In this document: in pieces, positions 34,944 to 42,546 of the stretch | Layout of the letters: each line of letters starts with the position of its first letter | Numbering within the stretch: the first letter of the stretch is position 1 | From: Sporomusaceae bacterium | GTDB lineage: Bacteria; Bacillota; Negativicutes; Sporomusales; UBA7701 | Assembly (NCBI GenBank): GCA_031460455.1 | Contig: JAVKTQ010000005.1 | Location: forward strand, 62,001 to 126,000 | Length of the DNA: 64,000 nt | Reading direction: 5' to 3' | Program-made: the position numbers and the translations under genes | Notes under the pieces: generated by a model | What the model saw: the letters and a program-made list of their open reading frames with translations, nothing else | Told to the model about the DNA's origin: nothing | The model's database searches: none

Positions 34944-36161
34944 TTATTTTATTTTGAGAAGGCTGTTTACGACCTTCTCGCGCTTATACCCCTCAATCCG
35001 TACCAGCACAACGGAATCGAGCATCTGCTCGGCCATAGCCTCGGTCTTGAGCTCGCCGCTATTCGCGTCCTTATAACTCAATTCCTGAAACCTCTCTAAC
35101 TGCTCGATCAACTCGACCGCCCGTTCTATCCTCCTGGCGAAGTTGATATTCTGCGGCACGTCGACAATGCCGTCTTCATTGACATTGCCGGCCAAGCCGC
35201 TGGTGATGATCGCTATCGGTTCGCCTATGGCGTTGACGACCGGGCCGCCGCTGTTGCCGCCGTAAGTCGGGATGCTTACCTGAAGTTCTTTTTCGCTCCC
35301 TTTATAGCCCTGCAAGCTGGTAATGATCCCCTCGTTCATGCGCATCTGCATCTCGGAGATATCGCCGCTCAGCTGACTGGGGGCCGGAAAGCCGAAACTG
35401 TATACGCGCTGGCCCACTTTTACCGAAAGCGAGTTGCCGATTGGCAGCGGTTTGCTGGTTTTTTCCAAACCCTTCACTTCCAGGATGGCCACGTCGTAGT
35501 CCGCGTCAGAAGCCAACACCGTCGCCGGCGTCCACATGCCGTCCTTGGTGCGGATCTCCACCTTTCTCGCGCTGTCGATCACATGGTGGTTCGTGACGAC
35601 AAGATTGGGGCTGACGAAAAAGCCGCTGCCCGTGCCAGCGATCCCCGGAGCCGGATTTCTGGCCGGAAACAGGCGCTGCAAATCAAATCTGCCCATATCT
35701 TCGGCCTCCAGCCGCAGCGTATTGCCTATCACCGTGAAAGTCGCATTAATGCCGACCTTGCTTTGAACCGGGAGTCCATAAACAAAATACAGTGTTATCC
35801 CCTGCCAGGAACCCTCATATTTCTCGTGCGGCGTCAGCACTTTATTGATCGTGAACCGCACTTCTCCCTTCGTCCAAAGCGATTCGGGCTGAAGCATTAC
35901 GCCGACGAATCCCTTTTTGTTTCTATATTGATCCCCTATGTCCGGTATTGCTCCCGACAACACGGCTATCAGCACCGGGCCTTTCTGGCCCTGGTATATC
36001 CATAAGCCTTCCACTCCGTCGAGTTCCCGGCCGCTGTAATATTCGTTAATAATCTGGTGAACCTTCATATCCTTGAAATCCATTCTCGGCGCCGCCAGTA
36101 CCCCCTGGAATGTGACACTAAAGAAGATAAGCGCCAAAACCAGAACTGAAAGCCTCTTCAT
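34944..36161 (-). CDS. secreted trypsin-like serine protease
   Basis: A 405-residue exported protease. Signal peptide at about 1-24; an unfamiliar N-terminal region (25-160); then a trypsin-fold domain with the catalytic triad His in VVTNHHVID (about 190), Asp in SDADYDVAILEVK (about 222) and Ser in GGNSGGPVV (about 303). No PDZ domain is visible, unlike HtrA. AAGGAGG lies 6 nt before the ATG at 36161, which was preferred over an upstream in-frame start at 36203. Lower GC than flanking genes. Confidence 0.87.
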   Translation of the reverse strand: MKRLSVLVLALIFFSVTFQGVLAAPRMDFKDMKVHQIINEYYSGRELDGVEGLWIYQGQKGPVLIAVLSGAIPDIGDQYRNKKGFVGVMLQPESLWTKGEVRFTINKVLTPHEKYEGSWQGITLYFVYGLPVQSKVGINATFTVIGNTLRLEAEDMGRFDLQRLFPARNPAPGIAGTGSGFFVSPNLVVTNHHVIDSARKVEIRTKDGMWTPATVLASDADYDVAILEVKGLEKTSKPLPIGNSLSVKVGQRVYSFGFPAPSQLSGDISEMQMRMNEGIITSLQGYKGSEKELQVSIPTYGGNSGGPVVNAIGEPIAIITSGLAGNVNEDGIVDVPQNINFARRIERAVELIEQLERFQELSYKDANSGELKTEAMAEQMLDSVVLVRIEGYKREKVVNSLLKIK

Positions 36162-36278
36162 TTTTATCCTCCTTAAATTAAGGTCGACCGAAACTACCTT
36201 CATCTATAATGATAACATATAAATTTCCAGTAAATGTAGAAATATGCCAAATTATCTGGAATAATGCGCCATAATTCC

Positions 36279-36400
36279 CCCCTACAGCTCCACCGCCGCC
36301 TGGCCTCCGCGCCGCCACCGGGGCCACCACCCTCGCCGGTTCAAAGCCTGCCTCGACATCAAAAAAGACTGAACCCGCAAAGGTTCAGCCTTTTTTTGCC
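36279..36400 (+). pseudogene. chimeric relic: uvsE 3' end joined to P1 peptidase 3' end
   Basis: The first 28 bases (36279-36306) match the 3' end of uvsE (same 28-base word at 37526). They are followed by about 95 bp that match the last codons and terminator of the P1 peptidase gene (33650-33735) with few mismatches and one lost base. It reads like the junction of an old tandem duplication. Nothing here can be translated into a functional protein. Confidence 0.7.
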
Positions 36401-36417
36401 TGCATAATACCGGCTTT

Positions 36418-36623
36418 GGGGCGGCTTTGGGTGCTGCCCCACGCTGCGGCGACGGTCTTACGTAGGCTCGTCGCCGACAGCGCCGCGCCACCGCCAAACG
36501 AACGTCCGTGTTCGTTGTCGGTTCTCGCCGCCGTCCATGGCGGCTCGCGCGGTGCTGTTACCGGCTCTTTCGCCAAGTAGCGGCCGTCGCCTCGCTTCAC
36601 GGGGCATCCCCCAAAGCCGCCCC
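36418..36623 (-). ncRNA. TwoAYGGAY-like structured RNA element, copy 5
   Basis: Outer stem GGGGCGGCTTTGGG (36418-36431) pairs with CCCAAAGCCGCCCC (36610-36623). On the minus strand the loops are ATGGAC (36533-36538, stem GCCGCC/GGCGGC) and ACGGAC (36504-36509, stem CGAAC/GTTCG). It lies directly 3' of, and in the same direction as, the secreted repeat protein gene at 36646. Confidence 0.7.
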
Positions 36624-36645
36624 CGCCGGCGAATTCCTGTCATCT

Positions 36646-37386
36646 TTATTTCGAAACATTTACAACTGCGCCATTACTATCAAACGCTACCGTGGAGCCG
36701 GCTTCATAAACCCGGATATTGCCGGTCGGCGAACGTAGCTTTGTGTCTTGGCTTAAAGTGCCTTTGATCACCTCACCTTTATTGTTTAATGAAATTGCCG
36801 TAGCTTTCGCAAACTCGACAAATCCCGGAAAGGTTGTTTTGTCTCCGGAGCCTGTTCTAAGTTGTTGCCACCCAATCGGCCGCAAATAGGTTTTTGCACC
36901 CAACGTACACGTGGCCAGTTTTCCGTCTTCGTAGAAACTCATTTCACTATTGTCGTTCAATATAACAAAGCTTGTCGAACCGATGGGAGCGGCTAACTTG
37001 TAACCTGATATCGTCCCTCTGACGACTTCCCCTTTATCGTTGAAATACACTCTGCTATCGTTGTTGAACCTTATAATCTTGGGAACAGCTTCAATCACTT
37101 CCCAGCTTTCATACCCGTAATGGAACGGTCCGCCGATGCACGGCAGATATCTGGCGTACGTCAAAGTACCCTCAAGAATTTCGCCGTATTCGTTGAGAAC
37201 AACGGTTGTTCCCTTCTTGAACTCCGGTACATTCTCCGCGTGGATTGCCATAAATCCCGGAGGCATTATCCGCGTATTCTCATCTAAGGTTTTGGTGGTT
37301 GTGGCAGCGTTAGCGGCTAAGGCAGGACAAAATAAAAAAGCCATCACTATTATACTTATAAAAAACATTAACGGACGTTTTGTCAC
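36646..37386 (-). CDS. secreted repeat protein, unknown function
   Basis: A 246-residue exported protein with a signal peptide (about 1-27). The body is built of about five imperfect repeats with the pattern N-x-x-GEV/I-x-x-GTL followed by a variable stretch and LRPIG-like turns (EYGEILEGTLTYARYL, DKGEVVRGTISGYKL, NKGEVIKGTLSQDTKL). The pattern resembles beta-hairpin repeat proteins but I know no matching family. Clearly less GC-rich than neighbours, which suggests transfer. Confidence 0.7.
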   Translation of the reverse strand: MTKRPLMFFISIIVMAFLFCPALAANAATTTKTLDENTRIMPPGFMAIHAENVPEFKKGTTVVLNEYGEILEGTLTYARYLPCIGGPFHYGYESWEVIEAVPKIIRFNNDSRVYFNDKGEVVRGTISGYKLAAPIGSTSFVILNDNSEMSFYEDGKLATCTLGAKTYLRPIGWQQLRTGSGDKTTFPGFVEFAKATAISLNNKGEVIKGTLSQDTKLRSPTGNIRVYEAGSTVAFDSNGAVVNVSK

Positions 37387-37528
37387 AATAATCCCTCCTA
37401 CTTATTGCTTTTGTGCTAGGGTAATTCACATAATTTCTCCTTCTACTAATAACTTTATTTCCTTTTACTTCCACAGATAAATATAAGGGCTGAACCCTCC
37501 GGTTCAACCTATTTTTCATCCTTTCCCC

Positions 37529-38482
37529 CTACAGCTCCACCGCCGCCTGGCCGGCGCGCTCCACCCCCGGCGATTCCGCCAGCCCCTCCACCAGGCGGAA
37601 CATCGCCTCATCCTTCATCTTCGCCTCCACCATCACATCCAAATCGCGGCCCGTCTCCCGCGCCAGCCGCAGAAACGGCAGCAAATCTTCCGGCGCCACG
37701 TAATCGGCGTGAGCGCGGATATCCTTGCTGCTTTTCGGGCTCGACACATGGACCTTCGGCGTCGCCTCGCCCCAGGTAGCGGCGATGCGCGGCCACAGCT
37801 CCGCCAGGTCGCCGTCGCCGCCGTTGACGCGGTGGTGGTGGATATCGAGCACCATCGGGCGGCCCAGCTCCTCGCACAGCGCCAGCACCTCGGCGGCGGT
37901 GAAAATCTTATCGTCATTCTCCACCATCAGCCTGGCGGCCAGGCGGCCCGGCAGGCGGGCGAAGCGCTCGGCAAACCGCCGCAGCGACGCGGCCTTCTCC
38001 CGGTACTGCCCGCCCACATGCAGCACAAGGGAAGGGGAGGGCGGCAGCCCCATCGCCTCAAACATGCGGGCGTGATAATCGAGATCGGCGAGCGACGCGG
38101 CCAGCACCTCCGGCTTCGGGCTGTTAAGCAGGGTGTAATGGTCGGGGTGGGCGCTCACCCGCATCCCGTGCAGCTTTACATAATCGCCGATCTCCCGCCA
38201 CAGCGACTCGCCGTCGGCGATATAGTCCCAGTCCGCCGCCAGCGGGTGGGTGGCGAGCGGCACCGTCTTCGACGTGAAGCGGTACAGGGCGACCTCATGG
38301 GCGGCGTTGTACCGCAGAATGCGCAGCGTCGTCTCCAGGTTGGCCGTCATCAGGCGGCGCAGCCGGCCGATGCGGCCCAAGGGATCGGCGATCTTCTCCA
38401 CCGTCTTCACGCTCGCCGTCTTGTTCGGCGACCCCTCGGGCACGGCCAGCGCAATCGCCACATAGCCGAATCGTATCCGCAC
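37529..38482 (-). CDS. uvsE: UV damage endonuclease
   Basis: A 317-residue UVDE/UvsE TIM-barrel: VRIRFGYVAIAL at the start, then NLETTLRILRYNAAHEVALYR in two parts, SAHPDHYTLLNSP, LVLHVGG, LMVENDD and LDIHHHRVN, which supply metal-ligand His, Glu and Asp residues. It nicks DNA 5' of UV photoproducts. The GTG at 38482 was chosen because homology starts there and GGAG lies upstream; an in-frame GTG at 38527 would add 15 basic residues. Its last 28 bases are duplicated at 36279. Confidence 0.88.
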   Translation of the reverse strand: MRIRFGYVAIALAVPEGSPNKTASVKTVEKIADPLGRIGRLRRLMTANLETTLRILRYNAAHEVALYRFTSKTVPLATHPLAADWDYIADGESLWREIGDYVKLHGMRVSAHPDHYTLLNSPKPEVLAASLADLDYHARMFEAMGLPPSPSLVLHVGGQYREKAASLRRFAERFARLPGRLAARLMVENDDKIFTAAEVLALCEELGRPMVLDIHHHRVNGGDGDLAELWPRIAATWGEATPKVHVSSPKSSKDIRAHADYVAPEDLLPFLRLARETGRDLDVMVEAKMKDEAMFRLVEGLAESPGVERAGQAAVEL

Positions 38483-38579
38483 ACCCTCCAGCTCCCTTTT
38501 CCGTCGTTTACCCGTTAATCTGCCCACGCCGCCGGCCCTTTAGCCGCGAACCGGCGGGCAGAAAGAAACGGTCGACGGC

Positions 38580-38612
38580 AAAAAAGAAACCCGGCCCCAA
38601 CGGTCCGGGTTA
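38580..38612 (-). terminator. terminator of the CXXX-peptide operon
   Basis: Stem AACCCGG/CCGGGTT followed on the minus strand by TTTCTTTTTTG. Confidence 0.75.
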
Positions 38613-38635
38613 TCGGCGTTCTTATCACCCGCCTG

Positions 38636-39061
38636 TCAGCGCATCAGGCCCGTGCAGCCCCGCGTACACGTGCCGCTGCAGCCGCTGCCGCAGTTTTGCG
38701 AACAACTGCCGCGGCAGGTGTTCTGGCACGATCCGGTGCACGTCTGGTAGCAGGAGCCCCGGCAGGAGCCGTCGCACCCGTAGCTGCACTTCCCGCCGCA
38801 CTGGCCGGCGCAGCTGCCTGCGCACGCCCAGTTGCAGCCGCCCTTCTGGGGAGCCACCGCGCCCGCTTTGCCCGTCCCCGCGGCAGGCGGCCCCGTGTCG
38901 TTCCCGGCCCCTTGCCCCAAGGGCGTCCCCTCGGCGATCGAGGCGAACCCCAGCAGGGCGATCGACGGCAGCGCCAACCCCGCCCTTTTGATAAAATCGC
39001 GCCGGGTCAGGCCGTTGCCGGCGGCGGACAAATTATCGGTCTCCCGGTCGGATCCTTTCAT
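38636..39061 (-). CDS. CXXX-repeat radical SAM target peptide with Tat-type signal
   Basis: A 141-residue precursor. Residues 19-29 (TRRDFIKRAGL) are a twin-arginine signal followed by a hydrophobic stretch; a Gly/Pro/Ala linker follows; then 16 cysteines spaced exactly every fourth residue from C76 to C136, with small residues (G, S, T, N) between, and a tail TGLMR. This matches the CXXX-repeat target peptides that travel with a dedicated radical SAM enzyme. The final product is unknown; thioether cross-links are a reasonable guess. GGAGG lies 6 nt before the ATG at 39061; an ATG two codons earlier overlaps the ribosome site. Confidence 0.88.
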   Translation of the reverse strand: MKGSDRETDNLSAAGNGLTRRDFIKRAGLALPSIALLGFASIAEGTPLGQGAGNDTGPPAAGTGKAGAVAPQKGGCNWACAGSCAGQCGGKCSYGCDGSCRGSCYQTCTGSCQNTCRGSCSQNCGSGCSGTCTRGCTGLMR

Positions 39062-39115
39062 AGCCATCCTCCTTTCTTACCGGCTCAAGCGGCCGGGCAG
39101 CGGCGATAGTCGCTC

Positions 39116-39418
39116 CTACCCCTGGCGGCGGAGGTAGATGTCGCCGCTCGCAAAATCTATCTCCCAACTGCAGCCGCTGATATTCTCCCAGTCGTACTTG
39201 ACGTTTTTTTCGTCCCACCAGGCCTGAAACTTCGTGGCCGTTTCCCCCATATCCCTGACCAGGCGCTCATAGATGGCGCTCTGGGCCGCCTCTTCGTCCG
39301 GCATGCCGACCAGGGAACGGAAAAGCTCGCTCAAAGCGTTCTTCCGTTCGAAAAGAGCCTTGATCTCGTCGCGTTCGGCGGGGGTCACAGCGCCGATTTT
39401 TCGCCTGGCTTCGTTCAT
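39116..39418 (-). CDS. CXXX-repeat peptide modification system accessory protein
   Basis: A 100-residue soluble, charged helical protein (TPAERDEIKALFERKNALSE, then GETATKFQAWWDEKN, ending SWEIDFASGDIYLRRQG). It matches my memory of the small accessory protein found with CXXX-repeat peptides; its role may be peptide recognition. It starts 2 nt after the stop of the maturase gene, with GGAGG inside that gene's end. Confidence 0.75.
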   Translation of the reverse strand: MNEARRKIGAVTPAERDEIKALFERKNALSELFRSLVGMPDEEAAQSAIYERLVRDMGETATKFQAWWDEKNVKYDWENISGCSWEIDFASGDIYLRRQG

Positions 39419-39420
39419 CG

Positions 39421-40371
39421 CTAAAGCCTCCGTGTCGGTAATTGTTCAAATGGATCGAAATAGTCGACTGCGGGAATGGCCCTCAGCCGCGAGAAAGGGG
39501 GGACAGTCCCGAGCCGTTCCCGGATGAGCCGCGCCGCATTCCGTTCCAGGTGGGCGAGCACGCACTGCTCGCGCGACGGCGTGTTCCATTCCAGCGTCGT
39601 CCTGGCGTTCAGATGAACGCAGCGCTTACAGTGATAAGCGTCGCAGCACGAGCATACCGGCGCGTTCGCCAGCGTCAGCAGCTGGCTGTTGACAAGCGCC
39701 ACGCCCGCTTCGAGGCTGCCGGCCGCGTTGCTTTCGTCGTCATAGTAAAAACCGGGGCAGATATAAAAATTGCCGTTCGGCGCCACGGTCAGGTGAACCG
39801 TCCCGGCGTCGCAGTTATTCATGCCGCTCAGCAGCATCCGGTCGGAGAAAATATTCACCTCCGGCAGGCTGCCCTGCCGGTACACCTCGGCCACATACCC
39901 CGCGGCCAGATCTAGCTGCCGGCCGTACTCCTCGATATCGGCCGCCGTATAGCGGTCGATATCGCCGAGATAAACATCGAGCCGCGAAGCCCTCCCCAGG
40001 CAGGAGCGGACAAGGTCCGCCATAGCGGTCAGCCGTCGCCGCGGCAGGCGAAGGATGAACCGGCGCTTGGCGTCGCCCGGAGCGCCCCCGGTATCGTCCG
40101 GGTCCAGCACCAGGACGGCGTTCGGATAGCGGTCGGCCAGAGCCGCGGGGACGATCGCCGCATGGTCGGTTTTCGCCAGCACCGCCCGGTATTCCGGCGG
40201 CAGCTCCTCCCGGCCCGGCAGCATGGTCAGCGACAGCCGGCGGCTTGCGGCAAAGGCGATCGCCCGCTCCAGGGTGGCGAGCGGCATCAGCGCCGTTTGC
40301 CGGCGGTCGTGATCGTAATGGCAAAATGAAGGCGCGCTGCCGTCGACCAGCACGAGCAGATGGGTCAGCAT
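39421..40371 (-). CDS. CXXX-repeat peptide maturase (cysteine-rich, SPASM-like end)
   Basis: A 316-residue protein. The C-terminal half has the cysteine pattern of SPASM/twitch auxiliary cluster domains: NNCDAGTVHLTVAPNGNFYICPGF, then CSCCDAYHCKRCVHLN and REQCVLAH. No CxxxCxxC radical SAM motif is seen in the N-terminal half, so it may be a degenerate partner of the full radical SAM enzyme encoded just upstream, overlapping it by 7 nt. It matches the maturase companion of CXXX-repeat systems. Confidence 0.78.
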   Translation of the reverse strand: MLTHLLVLVDGSAPSFCHYDHDRRQTALMPLATLERAIAFAASRRLSLTMLPGREELPPEYRAVLAKTDHAAIVPAALADRYPNAVLVLDPDDTGGAPGDAKRRFILRLPRRRLTAMADLVRSCLGRASRLDVYLGDIDRYTAADIEEYGRQLDLAAGYVAEVYRQGSLPEVNIFSDRMLLSGMNNCDAGTVHLTVAPNGNFYICPGFYYDDESNAAGSLEAGVALVNSQLLTLANAPVCSCCDAYHCKRCVHLNARTTLEWNTPSREQCVLAHLERNAARLIRERLGTVPPFSRLRAIPAVDYFDPFEQLPTRRL

Positions 40372-41555
40372 AACTTTTCGCCCCGCTTCCGGCGCAGCCT
40401 GTCCCAGTAATACCTGTTCGCCCGCGCGCGGGCCTTGTGCATCAGGCAGATATAAGTCGCCCGCTGATAAATGGTATCCGTCGCGGCCGCCTCATAATTG
40501 AGGCCCTGGCACCAGGCGCAGCCGCTGGCCACCTCGCAGGCGACGCACTCCGGCGGGCTTTGCGCCAGCCTGGTCAGGGCAAGGAACGGCCGCAGCCTGT
40601 TCGTGTCGACGCCGCCCACGCAGTCGCCCACCACCCGTGGCCGCTTGCCGCTCATCGAGTGGGGCGCGAAGCGCACGCAGGGGTAAAACTCGCCTCCGGC
40701 CCCCACGGCCAGCATCTTGCCCGACCCGCACCAGTTCTGATTGTCGCCCGCCGGGTCGAGCGGCCTGCCGATCGAGTCGTCGAAAAACGAGCACTCATAT
40801 TCCCGGTACAGTTCCCCGTCGATAATCGCGTCCGCCAGGCCTACAAGCTGCTCTTCGAACAAAACGTCGTCGCCCGGCTGCCACACATCCTCGAACACCA
40901 CATTGATATTCACCGTTTTTACGCCCAGGCTCCAGATATGCAGCACGCTCTCCTTAATATAAGGCAGATCGTCGTGCGCCACCGTCACCTTGGTACCGGC
41001 GTCGGGAAACTGGCGCAGCCACAGGGGTATGTTGCGCACCACCGCCTCATACGAGCCGCGGCCGTCGGGGAAGACTCTGGCGATATCGTGCTTTTCCCTG
41101 ATCCCGTCGATAGTGATGCCGATGCTGAGATGGCCGTGGTTCTTGAAAATAAAGCGCTGCACCCGCGGATCGTCGTAAAGAAGGCCGTTGGTGGAAAGAC
41201 TGAAGCGGTAACTGTCGAACCAGGGGTGTCCTGTCGCATACATCCGCAGTTTGATATAATCGCTCAGCCTGTCGATCAGCTCGATCTCCATCAGCGGCTC
41301 ACCGCCGATGAACTCCCAGATAACCGACGGCTCGTCGAACAGCGCCCGTGTTCCGAGGACATAATCCACCGTCTGTTTGGCGCAGGCGAAATCCATCCGC
41401 CGGCCGGGATTCTTGCCGACGAGGTAGCAGTATTTACAACGCAGCTGACAGTCTTCGGTAACAATAAAGGTGATATTTTTGGCGCGGCCTTCCTCCCATG
41501 ATGCCTCCCGCCGCTTGAACCGCTCCAATTCTTCCACAGGCACCTCGCCGCTCAC
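40365..41555 (-). CDS. radical SAM peptide maturase, CXXX-repeat target type
   Basis: A 396-residue radical SAM-SPASM enzyme. The cluster motif is C36-x3-C40-x2-C43 (TEDCQLRCKYCYLVG). The SAM-binding EFIGGEPLMEIELI and the SPASM cysteines (NWCGSGKMLAVGAGGEFYPC, CVACEVASGCAWC) are intact. It is the first gene of the operon and the likely enzyme that modifies the 16-cysteine precursor. GTG start taken at 41555; the ribosome site is weak and a downstream GTG is possible. Confidence 0.88.
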   Translation of the reverse strand: MSGEVPVEELERFKRREASWEEGRAKNITFIVTEDCQLRCKYCYLVGKNPGRRMDFACAKQTVDYVLGTRALFDEPSVIWEFIGGEPLMEIELIDRLSDYIKLRMYATGHPWFDSYRFSLSTNGLLYDDPRVQRFIFKNHGHLSIGITIDGIREKHDIARVFPDGRGSYEAVVRNIPLWLRQFPDAGTKVTVAHDDLPYIKESVLHIWSLGVKTVNINVVFEDVWQPGDDVLFEEQLVGLADAIIDGELYREYECSFFDDSIGRPLDPAGDNQNWCGSGKMLAVGAGGEFYPCVRFAPHSMSGKRPRVVGDCVGGVDTNRLRPFLALTRLAQSPPECVACEVASGCAWCQGLNYEAAATDTIYQRATYICLMHKARARANRYYWDRLRRKRGEKLC

Positions 41556-41675
41556 TTGGAATTAACGTCCATTTTTGCTAATGTTATACACATATTTTGT
41601 AAATTCCTGCTAATTTTCCAAGCAGAAAATAACTATTTTCTACCCCCCGCACCCTCCATCCCGGACACAAAAAAA

Positions 41676-41693
41676 CCGCCCTGGCGGGCGGCT
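41676..41693. repeat. direct repeat, left flank of palindromic element A4
   Basis: CCGCCCTGGCGGGCGGCT here and CCGTCCTGGCGGGCGGCT at 41893-41910 differ by one base and bracket the family-A copy. Each is also a small hairpin; on the minus strand this one is followed by seven T and can act as a terminator. Confidence 0.6.
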
Positions 41694-41874
41694 CAGACTG
41701 TCGATAAAGGCCCATCTGCGGCGTTGCTCCTCAGAGCGCTTGCTTGCGTACGTCCCAAAGTACGCGGCGCGGCGCGCTCGCACCCTTCGGGTATAAGCGA
41801 TCACATCAACGCTAAAGCGTTGTGTGCCTGCTTATCCGGTGCGCCTTGCATCTGGACCTTTCTCACCAGTCTGA
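41693..41874. repeat. dispersed palindromic repeat, family A, copy 4
   Basis: Outer arms TCAGACTG (41693-41700) and CAGTCTGA (41867-41874) pair. The core ATAAAGGCCCATCTGCGGCG and GCCTTGCATCTGGACCTTT and the CGTAC/GTACG stem are present. The 43-nt nested hairpin module occupies 41793-41835. Confidence 0.8.
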
Positions 41875-41892
41875 CTCTGTCTACAAGCTGAG

Positions 41893-41910
41893 CCGTCCTG
41901 GCGGGCGGCT
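41893..41910. repeat. direct repeat, right flank of palindromic element A4
   Basis: A 17 of 18 match to 41676-41693. The pair may be a target duplication made when the element arrived. Confidence 0.6.
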
Positions 41911-41926
41911 TAAAAGTCTTCCCTGT

Positions 41927-42430
41927 TCAATTATTCCCGGCCAGAAAACTGACCGCCTCCAGTTCGGGCAGCGGTTTGCTAAAGATAAACCCCTGGATAC
42001 GGTCGCAGCCGTGATCCCGGAGATAGGCCAGCTGCTGTTTGGTTTCCACCCCTTCGGCGACAACCGCAATATTGAGCGTGTGGGCCATATGGATAATGGA
42101 ACCGATAATTTTCGCCGCATAAATATCGGTTGTTATCATATCGACAAATGACTGCGGGATGAACTGCCGCGGCGGAATGGCCCCCAATTCGGGGCTGTTC
42201 CAGCGAAGCAGCGCTTCGAAGCCGATAATGGACCCGGTGGCAAGAAATTGCGGCTGGTAACAAAGGGAAAGCTCCTCCCGCTCCAGCGCGCTGCGCAAAC
42301 CGCCGGTCAGCCGCATCTCCTCGTAAGCCGCGGACTGCATCTCCTGCGTGTAAACCTGCCAACAGTTCTTGCCTTCTTTTTTGGCCGCATACATGGCATT
42401 ATCGGCATTTTTGAGCCGCTTATTCGCTAT
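41927..42430 (-). pseudogene. decayed GGDEF-EAL gene fragment
   Basis: The frame opens with the last residues of a GGDEF domain (NKRLKNADNAMYAAKKEGKN), without the rest, and is closed upstream by an in-frame stop. An EAL domain follows (SLCYQPQFLATGSIIGFEALLRW), but it jumps from RQFIPQ straight to SFVDMITTDIYAAKIIGSII, skipping roughly 100 central residues that hold several metal and substrate ligands. The end (AVVAEGVETKQQ through QGFIFSKPLPELE) is intact. It cannot be a working phosphodiesterase. Confidence 0.82.
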
Positions 42431-42490
42431 AATTTGACAATATTTTCAATATTCCTTGTTTTCAGGCCCGCCCGGCCCGGCATTGCAAAA

Positions 42491-42531
42491 ATGGGAGTAT
42501 TAATTGGCCGGTCCGCCAATTAATACTCCCA
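42491..42531 (-). terminator. terminator of ctpA
   Basis: Perfect 17-bp stem (42491-42507 with 42515-42531) followed on the minus strand by TTTTT. Confidence 0.9.
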
Positions 42532-42546
42532 TCCGCAGCTTATTTC

